From positions 62,001-126,000 of the forward strand of contig JAHJLV010000044.1 of assembly GCA_018821535.1 (NCBI GenBank): DNA of 64,000 bases, written 5' to 3'. The stretch is from Pseudomonadota bacterium. GTDB lineage: Bacteria; Desulfobacterota; Desulfobacteria; Desulfobacterales; Desulfobacteraceae. Numbering within the stretch: the first letter of the stretch is position 1; every line of letters begins with the position of its first letter. Shown here piece by piece: positions 8,757-16,966 of the stretch. The position numbers and the translations under genes are program-made. The notes below the pieces were generated by a model. It did no database searches. It was given only the letters and a program-made list of their open reading frames with translations, and had not been told where the DNA came from.

Positions 8757-10439
8757 TCAGTTTATTGATGCGGAGGATTGTGCCTGATTGGTTCGGACAA
8801 AAATATCTTTTTCAGGATCATATGTTGCCGGATATGTTTTTATAAATTGTTCAATAGCGCTATGCTCGGTTTTGTCCAACAAGACGGTAATCATATATCT
8901 GAAAAAATCAAAGTTGTTTATTCTGGAATCAGAAATGATTTGATAAATATCTTCAAAATTCTCTAATGTAAATTCAGATAAATTCTTGACTGATTCTTTT
9001 GTTAAAAGAAATTTGATAATTTTGGTTCTTGTAGTGTTTGTTTTTACGTATTTGTAGATGGCTTCGAGAAAAAAAGAGAGGGTGTGAATTTTGGCATCCA
9101 GGCAGTTTTCTTTTTTGCAAAGGTCTAAATGCTGATGGATTTTCCCATGATAGATTTCCCGGACAGGGTCAGGTAAATCATTGAATGTGCTGTCAGTCAG
9201 AAATTCTTTTTTAAGATGTCGGATGACCGAAAGGGTCATTTTTTTCCTTTGTATTCTGGCATCCTCTTCAAAGATGGACAGATATTCCTTCACGCTTCTC
9301 ATGCCGGGCGGTGTCAATTCATATTCTCCGGTATCCAGCAGTATGGATTCAATCTGCACTTCTAAGAGATAATCCAGACAGCAGGCTTCCTGATTCAGGT
9401 TATACCCTTTTAAGGGTTTGAAATAATCCACCAGCAGGGCTGCGCGCCCGGTTTTTTTTTCAGGAAAAAATTCAGTGCGGGCAGTGACGGGTATTTTTTT
9501 ATGCCCAAAGGGATGAAGGGCACTGGTAAATGCGGGAATGATAATAAAGGCGCCATCAGGGGTGATTTCTGTTCCATAGCCATCGGTGATGGAGGGTTTG
9601 ACACTTGAAAAATCTTCGTCCAGGCCGGCCGGTATCAACAGATCATCTGTATCGTGCTGCCGGCTTAAAGGGGTGGGGATTTCGGCCTGGATTTTTTCAA
9701 TACGGGGTTTATTTCTGGCGGTGACACTGACGGATAAATTGGCGTGCTGTTGAATCAGCTGCTTTAACAATGACTGTCTGCCTTTGGGCACTTTTGTCAG
9801 GATACTGTATTGTAACGGCGTTTTTTCAATATGAACCAGAATGTCAGACAGGGTTTTACCGTCCTGTTCCCAGTCCAGCGGGTCAGATGCACCATACAAT
9901 GCAATCTCTTTGTTTTTCTGTTGCGCCATGTGGTCAATCAGGGTGCAGATGGCAGTATATGAAAAATGGGCCCGGACTCCGGGAAGCGCCCATTCATTGC
10001 AGCGTCTGCAAAAATTGCTGCATCCGGATGTCAGTTGAAAGGTCATGGTGGTTTTGCAGATCAGATTTTTTTGTGGCTCATTTAATTGCATGCGGTTTTC
10101 CCAGTCTGTCAGATCAATGCAGCGTACCTGATGAATGTCTTTTTTGACGGCAGCGGAAATCAGGTGGGAAAGGGATGTATTGTAAGGGGCTAATTGGGTT
10201 ACAATTGGTTGCGGAAATTGAGATTTGAATTTTTTATATATCAGCTGGATCTGGTTTAATAATTTCTGGGTGTTCTCATCAAGGAAGTTTAACTCACTGG
10301 CATACGTAAAAATTGCTTTATAGATTTCTTTCAGGGTCAAAAAATTATTTTCATAGATGGCCGCAAGCAGTTGATTCTTTTTGGTTTCTAAAAAGCTGTC
10401 TTTCGATTGAAGACTATGTATGGGCAGTTGTGTGTTCAT
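8757..10439 (-). CDS. Radical SAM protein of unknown function next to dsrP
   Basis: 560 residues. The radical SAM cluster motif CX3CX2C is at C140, C144 and C147 (TSGCSNFCRRCNEWALPG). Downstream, IALYGASDPLDWE (about 168-180) fits the GGE-type SAM-binding strand, and LSVSVTARNKPRIEKI fits a later barrel strand. Residues 1-125 and about 340-560 are helical regions I cannot assign; CKKENC near 430 could bind metal. No signal peptide is seen, so it should be cytoplasmic. It lies 79 bases after dsrP on the same strand, but a strong hairpin sits between them, so it may be expressed separately or by read-through. Substrate unknown. Confidence 0.7.
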   Translation of the reverse strand: MNTQLPIHSLQSKDSFLETKKNQLLAAIYENNFLTLKEIYKAIFTYASELNFLDENTQKLLNQIQLIYKKFKSQFPQPIVTQLAPYNTSLSHLISAAVKKDIHQVRCIDLTDWENRMQLNEPQKNLICKTTMTFQLTSGCSNFCRRCNEWALPGVRAHFSYTAICTLIDHMAQQKNKEIALYGASDPLDWEQDGKTLSDILVHIEKTPLQYSILTKVPKGRQSLLKQLIQQHANLSVSVTARNKPRIEKIQAEIPTPLSRQHDTDDLLIPAGLDEDFSSVKPSITDGYGTEITPDGAFIIIPAFTSALHPFGHKKIPVTARTEFFPEKKTGRAALLVDYFKPLKGYNLNQEACCLDYLLEVQIESILLDTGEYELTPPGMRSVKEYLSIFEEDARIQRKKMTLSVIRHLKKEFLTDSTFNDLPDPVREIYHGKIHQHLDLCKKENCLDAKIHTLSFFLEAIYKYVKTNTTRTKIIKFLLTKESVKNLSEFTLENFEDIYQIISDSRINNFDFFRYMITVLLDKTEHSAIEQFIKTYPATYDPEKDIFVRTNQAQSSASIN

Positions 10440-10452
10440 CTATAAAAATATA

Positions 10453-10490
10453 CCGGGGAGTTTCAAAAGAATGAAACTCCCCGGGTTTTT
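10453..10490. terminator. Strong hairpin terminator after dsrP
   Basis: A perfect 12-base-pair stem, CCGGGGAGTTTC (10453-10464) with GAAACTCCCCGG (10473-10484), has an 8-base loop. A T run follows on the plus strand and TATATTTTTA on the minus strand. It most likely ends the dsrMKJOP transcript (minus) before the radical SAM gene. Confidence 0.8.
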
Positions 10491-10518
10491 TAATTTATCT
10501 TATTTTGATTAAGCAGGC

Positions 10519-11676
10519 TTAGCCGTTGACTTCTTCTTTCACCTGGGTGGCCAGTTTATAAAGAATGGTCAGTACCAGAAAACCTGTGGCATACACTGCC
10601 AGGGTAATCATGATTTCAGGACCTGTCGGGGCATACTCTGTGACATGATGCAAAGGTGAGGGAACAAAACCACCGGAGATCATGCCAAGGCCCTTATCAA
10701 TCCATGCGCCGATAAAAATCATGGCACAGGTAAACGGCAGCAGGACTTTATTATTCCGCAGTTTTGGAATAACCAGAAAAACTGCGCCTGTGAACATCAT
10801 AATCAGACCGCTCCACATCCAGGGGACCAGTGCATTATAACCGTGATATCCAAACAACAGATACTGAAGATGGGTTTTATGGCTGGGGATGTTGGAGTAG
10901 AAGACTACAAAAACTTCACATAAAAAGAAGAACAGGTTGGCGATAATCGCCCAGCAGACTATTTTTGCAAGGGTCTGCATGGCATCCCAGCCCGGATCAA
11001 ATTTGGTGAATTTTTTGATGATATAGCACAGAATAATCAAAAATGCCGGACCTGCAGCAAATGCAGATGCAAGGAACCGGGGAGCCAGAATCGCTGTCAG
11101 CCAGTATCCGCGTCCGGGAAGACCGCAGTACAGATATGCGGTAACCGTGTGGATACCAATGGCAAACGGGATGGACAGATATACCAGCGGTTTTGTCCAC
11201 CATTCAGGTTCGACCTGGTTTCTTTCAGCTTCCAGAATTTTCCAGCCCACCACAATGTTTAAAAACAGATAACCGTTTAAAACAATCATGTCATAAAACA
11301 ACATGGAATGGGGGGTGGGATATAACAGTACGTTCAGCATACGGGTGGGCTGGCCTAAATCCACAATAATGAAAAGCAGACACATCACAAGGGATGCCAC
11401 CGCCAGAAATTCACCTAAAATGGTGATTCTGTGAAATTTTTCATAATTATGCAGATAATAGGGGATGACCACCATGACCCCTCCTGCGGCAACACCCACA
11501 AGAAAGGTAAAATTGGCAATATAAAAGCCCCATGACACATCCCGGCTCATGCCGGTAATCATGAGACCATTCATGAACTGGTCGATATAGACGATTGCTC
11601 CTGCGCCGATGACAAGGAGCAAAAAGACTATCCATAACCAGTAATTTCTGCTTCCTTTAATAGCTATTTCAAGCAT
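10519..11676 (-). CDS. dsrP: DsrP, NrfD-like membrane subunit of the Dsr complex
   Basis: 385 residues with about ten membrane helices. It belongs to the NrfD/PsrC family (SWGFYIANFTFLVGVAAGG, FIIVDLGQPTRMLNVLLYPTPHSMLFYDM, PGRGYWLTAI). DsrP exchanges electrons with quinones and pairs with the periplasmic ferredoxin DsrO and cytochrome DsrJ; together they form the periplasm-facing module of DsrMKJOP. It is the last gene of the operon, 11 bases after dsrO, with a ribosome site AAAGGAGCG before ATG. A strong terminator follows. Confidence 0.93.
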   Translation of the reverse strand: MLEIAIKGSRNYWLWIVFLLLVIGAGAIVYIDQFMNGLMITGMSRDVSWGFYIANFTFLVGVAAGGVMVVIPYYLHNYEKFHRITILGEFLAVASLVMCLLFIIVDLGQPTRMLNVLLYPTPHSMLFYDMIVLNGYLFLNIVVGWKILEAERNQVEPEWWTKPLVYLSIPFAIGIHTVTAYLYCGLPGRGYWLTAILAPRFLASAFAAGPAFLIILCYIIKKFTKFDPGWDAMQTLAKIVCWAIIANLFFFLCEVFVVFYSNIPSHKTHLQYLLFGYHGYNALVPWMWSGLIMMFTGAVFLVIPKLRNNKVLLPFTCAMIFIGAWIDKGLGMISGGFVPSPLHHVTEYAPTGPEIMITLAVYATGFLVLTILYKLATQVKEEVNG

Positions 11677-11687
11677 GTTCGCTCCTT

Positions 11688-12512
11688 TTACATGACATAG
11701 TAAACAGAGGGTTCAGTACCCAGAGACTGTTTACGTCTGATTGTATAATGTTCATTTAAAAGTGCCCGAACTTCAGATTCAGGGTCCTCAAGGTCGCCGA
11801 CAACAATGGCACCTTCACTGGCCTCAACACAATGGGGCTGTTCACCGTTGGCAAGACGTTCCGCACACAGATTGCATTTTTCCACGACACCCTTGCTGCG
11901 GGTGGGGAAATCTTTTGCAACCTCTTCGATAAAGGGTCTGGGATCTCTGAAGTTAAAACTTCTGGCACCATAAGGACAGGCAGCCATGCAGAACCGGCAG
12001 CCAATGCAGCGGTGAAAATCCATCAGAACGATTCCGTCTTTGCGCTTGAATGTCGCCTGGGTTGGACACGCCTGCACACAGGGGGCATTTTTGCAGTGAT
12101 TGCAGGTAACCAGAAACGGAAGATGGTGGTATTTTTCTGCAAGGAATTCATCTTCTTTGTCCGGAAATGCATAGTGGAATTCTTCTTCCCACAGCCATTT
12201 GATTTCCTGTTTATGATTCACAGGACGGGTGTTGGGAAATTTTTCCTCATCCACTTCATGGTTGAAATCGGGAACATTATGTGCCTTGTGGCAGGCTTCT
12301 ATCGCGGCCTCGGCAACTTCCTTGGTCAGTTTGTTAGTATCGATGACCATACCCCAGCGTTTGGCGCTGAGCGCCTCTTCATTTTTGCTTTTCACTGCAT
12401 GGGCTTTGCCATTAGAATCAGATGATGCAAAATTGATTGCCGGAGCAGCACCTAATCCTATGGCAGCAATACCTGCTACTTTAAGAAAGCTTCTTCTGCT
12501 CTTTTCCATCAT
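11688..12512 (-). CDS. dsrO: DsrO, Tat-exported periplasmic ferredoxin
   Basis: 274 residues. The Tat signal SRRSFLKVAGIAAIGLGAAPA is at about 5-25. Iron-sulfur motifs follow: CNHCKNAPCVQACP, CIGCRFCMAACPYGARSF and a late CNLCAERL with a distant Cys (HCVEAS), as expected for a multi-cluster HybA/NrfC-type subunit. It carries electrons in the periplasm between DsrJ and DsrP. Its start overlaps the dsrJ stop by ATGA; a second Met is 3 bases later. Ribosome site AAGGAGA. Confidence 0.93.
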   Translation of the reverse strand: MMEKSRRSFLKVAGIAAIGLGAAPAINFASSDSNGKAHAVKSKNEEALSAKRWGMVIDTNKLTKEVAEAAIEACHKAHNVPDFNHEVDEEKFPNTRPVNHKQEIKWLWEEEFHYAFPDKEDEFLAEKYHHLPFLVTCNHCKNAPCVQACPTQATFKRKDGIVLMDFHRCIGCRFCMAACPYGARSFNFRDPRPFIEEVAKDFPTRSKGVVEKCNLCAERLANGEQPHCVEASEGAIVVGDLEDPESEVRALLNEHYTIRRKQSLGTEPSVYYVM

Positions 12513-12904
12513 TCAATCTCCTTGGGGTTTGTGTGGCACTCCCAGCAATAGGGTCTGACCGAGGCATATGTATGACATGAATCACAAAATTTTGCCTTGT
12601 CTTCATGACAGCCCAGACAGGAATTTTCGCCGGTTGAAAGGCTCATGTTAAATGAATGACCATTGGCAGCCGTGTATTTTCTGTCAGCATCCCTGACCAC
12701 TGAATCGCGCCATTCATCCAGCAAAGACATGTGATTGGCTCTCATGTCGTATTTCTCCAGCACACATTTTTTTTCAGTTTTTGCCTTGCCCAGAAGTTCC
12801 GGTTCAGGCGCTGCCTGTGTGGTTGTAATGAAATTAAACCAGAACGGTGAGAGCACAGCCAGGACAAAGATAACCAGTCCTGTGATGATCAAATTTTTAT
12901 TCAT
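12509..12904 (-). CDS. dsrJ: DsrJ, triheme cytochrome c
   Basis: 131 residues from ATG 12904, with ribosome site GAGGAGGAAT formed by the end of dsrK; the frame stays open further upstream inside dsrK, but that start is not needed. One N-terminal membrane anchor (about 5-25) precedes three heme c sites, CLGCH, CDSCH and CWECH, the number typical of DsrJ. The protein faces the periplasm and works with DsrO and DsrP. It starts 1 base after the dsrK stop and overlaps dsrO by 4 bases. Confidence 0.93.
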   Translation of the reverse strand: MNKNLIITGLVIFVLAVLSPFWFNFITTTQAAPEPELLGKAKTEKKCVLEKYDMRANHMSLLDEWRDSVVRDADRKYTAANGHSFNMSLSTGENSCLGCHEDKAKFCDSCHTYASVRPYCWECHTNPKEIE

Positions 12905-12905
12905 C

Positions 12906-14564
12906 TTATTCCTCCTCAACGCCGGGTAGGGGTTCAAATCTGAGGTCCTCGGTTCTTTGTTTTTCACCCGGGAGAATCAGCGCATTTCCAACAAGCTCAT
13001 GAATACCGTATACCTGTACACCCGGAACCCAGTATTCACATAGCGTTGAAAGCGCTGCTCGGTCAATGGCACAAATGGTTCCAAGGGTATTGACGCCGTA
13101 TTTTTCATGGACATGTTTCAATGCGTTTGCTCGGGGCAGAGCGCCAGCCATTCTTAATTCCATATTTTCACCGGCATTCAGTCCAGCACCGGATCCGCAG
13201 CAGAACGTCTGCTCCCGGATGGTGTTGGGCGGCATCTCATAGAAATTATCGCAAACGTTCTGGATGACATATCTGGGTTCGTCCAGAAGTCCCATTCCCC
13301 TGGCAGGGTTGCATGAGTCATGGAAAGTCATGATACGGTTAGAATTACGGCTCTTATCCAGCTCCAGTTTTCCATGTTTGATCAGATCTGCTGTGAACTC
13401 GGTGATATGAATCATTTTTGTCGAGCGCGCATTTTCAAAGACTGTTCCTGTAATCGGATTTTTTGGAACCTGCATAAAATCGGCAGGGCCGTTCATGGTA
13501 TCCATATATTGATGGAGAACACGCCACATGTGGCCGCATTCGCCGCCGATAATCCATTTTACGCCCAGACGTCTGGCTTCGGCATATATCTTGGCGTTCA
13601 GCCGTTTCATGGTTTCATGGGATGTAAAGAACCCGAAGTTTCCACCCTCAGAAGCATAGGTGCTCCAGGTGACATCCAGACCGTATCTGTCTTTCAGGTA
13701 CTGGAACAGAATCAAATATCCCTGACAGGTATAGGTACCCGGATCTGCAAAAACGTCACCGGAAGGTGTTACAAAAAGAATATCAGCGCCTTTTTTCTGA
13801 AATTGCGGGGTGCAGTTGACACCGGTGACATCTTCAATGTCTTCCACAAAAAATTCCAGCATGTCTTTAAATGCATGGGGCTGAATGCCTAAATGGTTTC
13901 CTGTCTTGAAACAATTGGAAACCGGGGTTGCAATCCAGTCGATATTCAGGCCGATGAGATTGAATATCTCTCTGGCCATGATGGTGATTTCTGCGGTATC
14001 AATTCCATAGGGGCAGAACACTGAACAGCGACGGCATTCTGTGCACTGGAAAAAATAATACCACCATTCTTTCAGCACTGCCATGGTCATGGGCCTTGAT
14101 CCGAACAGGGTTTTTCCACCGGGGATTTTGCCTAAAATCTTTCCGGCAGTGGTGAAATCATTTCTGTATACGGATCTTAACAGCTCGGCTCTGAGCACTG
14201 GCATGTTTTTAGGATCGCCGGTGCCAAGGAAGAAATGGCATTTGTCAGCACAGGCGCCGCAGCGAACACAGATATCCATGAAAACTTTGAATGTCCGGAA
14301 TCTTTCAAGGCGTTCTTTTATGCCGTTAAAGATAATTTCCTGCCAGTTGTCCGGCAGTTTCCAGTCCTCTTCAAGCGGATTCCATTCTCTGGCATTAGGA
14401 AGCCCAAGAGTTGCAACGCTTTCAGGTTTTGCCGCATAACAGTACATTCCCGGTCTGATCTGGACCGAAGCTGTGGTGTCCATCCAGTTGCCCGGCCCTT
14501 TATCTGATCTGGGATTAAAGTCTATCTTATCTAACAGTTCATCGGGTTTCAGTTCGTCAGACAT
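12906..14564 (-). CDS. dsrK: DsrK, HdrD-like iron-sulfur subunit
   Basis: 552 residues, cytoplasmic. Two 4Fe-4S motifs are seen: C99-x2-C102-x2-C105-x3-C109 (CVRCGACADKCH) and C174-x2-C177-x2-C180-x3-C184 (CTECRRCSVFCP). The CCG-type motifs follow (HDSCNPARGMG and FCCGSGAGLNAG) and form the noncubane/catalytic cluster of HdrD-like proteins. DsrK is thought to reduce the DsrC trisulfide/disulfide, linking membrane electrons to sulfite reduction. It lies 3 bases after dsrM; ribosome site AAGGAGTAAT. Confidence 0.95.
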   Translation of the reverse strand: MSDELKPDELLDKIDFNPRSDKGPGNWMDTTASVQIRPGMYCYAAKPESVATLGLPNAREWNPLEEDWKLPDNWQEIIFNGIKERLERFRTFKVFMDICVRCGACADKCHFFLGTGDPKNMPVLRAELLRSVYRNDFTTAGKILGKIPGGKTLFGSRPMTMAVLKEWWYYFFQCTECRRCSVFCPYGIDTAEITIMAREIFNLIGLNIDWIATPVSNCFKTGNHLGIQPHAFKDMLEFFVEDIEDVTGVNCTPQFQKKGADILFVTPSGDVFADPGTYTCQGYLILFQYLKDRYGLDVTWSTYASEGGNFGFFTSHETMKRLNAKIYAEARRLGVKWIIGGECGHMWRVLHQYMDTMNGPADFMQVPKNPITGTVFENARSTKMIHITEFTADLIKHGKLELDKSRNSNRIMTFHDSCNPARGMGLLDEPRYVIQNVCDNFYEMPPNTIREQTFCCGSGAGLNAGENMELRMAGALPRANALKHVHEKYGVNTLGTICAIDRAALSTLCEYWVPGVQVYGIHELVGNALILPGEKQRTEDLRFEPLPGVEEE

Positions 14565-14567
14565 TGA

Positions 14568-15581
14568 TTACTCCTTCTTGTCCACTGGCAGGCCAGCTTC
14601 AATCATTTTTTCTCTGAAGTGATCCTCATACTCTTCATAAGTATGGGTTTTCACATCATAGTTCCAGGGGTTAACATGCCTCTTCGCTCGTGTGTTGTTC
14701 GCCATATTCCGGGTGGGGCTTAAGAAAACACCGCCCATGTGCATGAGTTTGCTTGCAGGAAAATAGGCAAAAAGGATACTCACTAAAAAGAGATGGCCAT
14801 AGAAAAGTCCGGTTAAACCATCGGTCGGGATGGCACTCCAGTTGAAGGTCGCAAGTCCCATGGTGAGTTTTTTAATGCTCATGATATCCACTTTTGTAAA
14901 ATATCTCATGGCAATACCGGAAGCTGCAATCCCTATTATAAGGAACAAGGGGAAATAATCAGCAGCCTGGGAAATATAGGTGACTTTGGCATCGAAAATT
15001 CTTCTTGAGAGCAGAAACAGTGCTGCTGCCAGAAGAACAATACCGGACAGGAATACTCCGGGAAGTCCCAGCTGCACAATTCCGTCAATGTTTTCCAGAA
15101 ACTGCAGACAGGAGGGGACCGGGTTTGTAAAAAATCTGAAATGTCTTAACAGAACCACTAAAAAGGAATAGTGGAATGCCAGGGCGCCCAGCCAGAGGAA
15201 AATTTCCCATGAATAGGACAACCGGTTTGACGCATTTCTGTTAAAGGCTGCTTTTGTGTTTCTGAACAGAGACCTGAAAAGAAATATTTCAAGTATCATA
15301 CGTATTACTACGCCTGTTGAGGTATCAGGGTTGTCAATAGAATTGTGTTTTATCCATGGCAGAGATTTCTGCTGGCCGCAGGTTGTCGGAATTCTGAAGG
15401 GAACAGCAGATGCCGCCCATCCCAGAACTTTAATGACAAAGCCGGCTAAAAAGCAAAGAACCGCCAGATAAGGGATAACAATACCAAAGAATCTATGAAG
15501 CCCTGCACCTTCAACCCCTGTGTATGCCACTAGAAAAAGCAGAAAAACAGCTGTCAGGGGGATCAAGTACTTTTGATTCAT
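14568..15581 (-). CDS. dsrM: DsrM, cytochrome b membrane subunit
   Basis: 337 residues with about six membrane segments and a NarI-like cytochrome b region (ALAFHYSFLVVLLRHFRFFTNPVPSC and the later GLFYGHLFLVSILFAYFPASKLMHMGG, each with likely heme-ligand histidines). It passes electrons between menaquinol and DsrK. It is the first structural dsr gene, preceded by the RsbRD-like gene and by an 8-base inverted repeat at 15604-15631. Ribosome site GAGGTGATT. Confidence 0.93.
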   Translation of the reverse strand: MNQKYLIPLTAVFLLFLVAYTGVEGAGLHRFFGIVIPYLAVLCFLAGFVIKVLGWAASAVPFRIPTTCGQQKSLPWIKHNSIDNPDTSTGVVIRMILEIFLFRSLFRNTKAAFNRNASNRLSYSWEIFLWLGALAFHYSFLVVLLRHFRFFTNPVPSCLQFLENIDGIVQLGLPGVFLSGIVLLAAALFLLSRRIFDAKVTYISQAADYFPLFLIIGIAASGIAMRYFTKVDIMSIKKLTMGLATFNWSAIPTDGLTGLFYGHLFLVSILFAYFPASKLMHMGGVFLSPTRNMANNTRAKRHVNPWNYDVKTHTYEEYEDHFREKMIEAGLPVDKKE

Positions 15582-15603
15582 CTTTTAATCACCTCATTAT
15601 TTT

Positions 15604-15631
15604 ATGTATGATAAAATGAATTGTCATACAT
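15604..15631. promoter_or_regulatory. Inverted repeat in front of dsrM
   Basis: ATGTATGA (15604-15611) and TCATACAT (15624-15631) form a perfect 8-base inverted repeat with a 12-base spacer. It lies directly after the RsbRD-like stop codon and 23 bases before the dsrM start. It could be an operator or an mRNA processing or attenuation hairpin; there is no T tract. Confidence 0.45.
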
Positions 15632-15632
15632 G

Positions 15633-16148
15633 TTAAGATTTGTTAGAACCGACAAGTTCTTCTTCTGTCAGTCCAGCTACTAAACCTGCCCTTTCAAAAG
15701 CCCTGTGAATCCGACGCTTGCTTTCAGTGGCCTTTAAAAGGAAAATTTCTTCTCTACATTTCATATACGCGTTAAAAGAGGCCAGGATAATTTTATCCAC
15801 AATAGAATCAAATTCCCTGGTCTGGGTATCATCAAGTATACCCTGGCCGATTTCTTTGAGGGCAAAAACAAAACTGACGGCTTCTGCTGCAGAAAAAGAC
15901 TGTACTGCCCGAATCCGGATCACCGGGTCGATTTTTTTTTCAAGCAGTTGCGGGTCAAAATCTTCACAGATTAAATTGATGATATCTTCAAGGGTCTCAT
16001 GGGTAACTGCCCCGACCGGGTTGTCAAACCGGTTGGAATCCTTGCCAAGGATTCTGGCGGCCTGTGCCGGGTAGGTATTAATGGTTGCCTTGAACCATTT
16101 TTCGATAAACGCAGTTTTATTTTGTTTAACTGTCTGTTTTAAGTGCAT
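15633..16148 (-). CDS. RsbRD N-terminal domain protein heading the dsr operon
   Basis: 171 residues resembling the RsbRD_N sensor domain (IEKWFKATINTYPAQAARIL, DNPVGAVTHETLEDIINLI, IRIRAVQSFSAAEAVSFVFALKEI). There is no STAS domain, so it is a stand-alone sensor-type module. Genes of this type often precede dsrM in sulfate reducers. It shares the dsrMKJOP orientation, is separated from dsrM by 51 bases, and the promoter at 16208-16236 lies upstream of it. A regulatory or accessory role for the Dsr complex is inferred. Confidence 0.8.
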   Translation of the reverse strand: MHLKQTVKQNKTAFIEKWFKATINTYPAQAARILGKDSNRFDNPVGAVTHETLEDIINLICEDFDPQLLEKKIDPVIRIRAVQSFSAAEAVSFVFALKEIGQGILDDTQTREFDSIVDKIILASFNAYMKCREEIFLLKATESKRRIHRAFERAGLVAGLTEEELVGSNKS

Positions 16149-16207
16149 ATTGGTTTTAATAATTTCATATTGAAATATAAAATTTCCCTTATAATTATAG
16201 TTAGAAG

Positions 16208-16236
16208 GATATAAACTCCCTTCATTTTTATGTCAA
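16208..16236 (-). promoter_or_regulatory. Promoter of the rsbRD-dsrMKJOP operon
   Basis: Minus strand TTGACA (16236-16231), 17-base spacer, TATATC (16213-16208). It gives a leader of about 55 bases that contains a short palindrome ATTTCA-TAT-TGAAAT (16162-16176), which may overlap a regulator site. Confidence 0.7.
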
Positions 16237-16404
16237 GGAAAAATGCGTTGAAAATGTACAGGCTATGGTTATTCTTGGGGGTTTAGGACCTGAAGAAAAA
16301 CAATGTGGAAATGATCTTTTTGTTGAATATTTGAATGCTTTCATTTAATAACAAATGGGTCTGGATAAAAATAAAAATTTTAATGTTTTTTGAAAAGGAA
16401 TGTC

Positions 16405-16926
16405 ATGAAAAAATATCTGGTTCTGGTTTTCGGGTTCATGTTGTTTTGCAGTTCTGCATTGGCGCAGTCTTCCGGCTACGGGATTTCCTTTGGATATGGA
16501 GAGGCAGACCCCAGCATTGATATTTACCGCGTGGGGTTGAAAAAAGATTTTTGCGCCAGATGGTTTGAAACTCGAGTCGGATATCTTTCCGGTTATTTCG
16601 AACTGTCTTTTAATCATTGGGAACACAATAATCAGGATATCAACGGGGTTGCATTGTCTCCTGTGTTTGTATATTTTTTCGGTAAAGAATCCAATTTGAT
16701 CCGGCCGTATATTGAGGGCGGTATCGGCGTTGCATACCTGGATGAATATTTTATTGCGGACAGAAACCTGTCCTCCAATCTCCAGTTTGAGGACCGAATC
16801 GGGGCAGGCGTCCGGATCGGGTTTGTTGATCTGAATTTCCGATATATGCATTATTCAAATGCCTCTTTGAAACAGCCCAATCACGGCATAGATATTTTAA
16901 TGTTTACAACGGCCATCCAGTTTTAA
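16405..16926 (+). CDS. pagL: PagL-like lipid A 3-O-deacylase
   Basis: 173 residues from ATG 16405 (ribosome site AAAGGAAT; the frame extends to an upstream TTG that is not needed). Signal peptide about 1-21 (SSALA). The rest is an eight-strand outer-membrane barrel pattern ending in aromatic F (TTAIQF). The motif FRYMHYSNASLKQPNHGID has the His and Ser of the PagL active site (HYSNA). PagL removes the 3-O acyl chain from lipid A in the outer membrane. It is monocistronic and divergent from the dsr operon. Confidence 0.85.
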   Translation: MKKYLVLVFGFMLFCSSALAQSSGYGISFGYGEADPSIDIYRVGLKKDFCARWFETRVGYLSGYFELSFNHWEHNNQDINGVALSPVFVYFFGKESNLIRPYIEGGIGVAYLDEYFIADRNLSSNLQFEDRIGAGVRIGFVDLNFRYMHYSNASLKQPNHGIDILMFTTAIQF

Positions 16927-16966
16927 TTTTTATCCTTACAAAATCAGATATGAATACAGAAAAAGA

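Noticed and set aside
11832-12425. Plus-strand frame (197 residues) opposite dsrO
   Set aside because: Antisense to a Cys-rich ferredoxin gene; low-complexity Phe-rich product; no motif or ribosome site.
12905-12967. Longer dsrJ start inside dsrK
   Set aside because: ATG 12904 has a strong ribosome site (GAGGAGG) and gives the expected membrane anchor; the extension is only dsrK sequence in another frame.
13320-13892. Plus-strand frame (190 residues) opposite dsrK
   Set aside because: Antisense shadow without start signal or family features.
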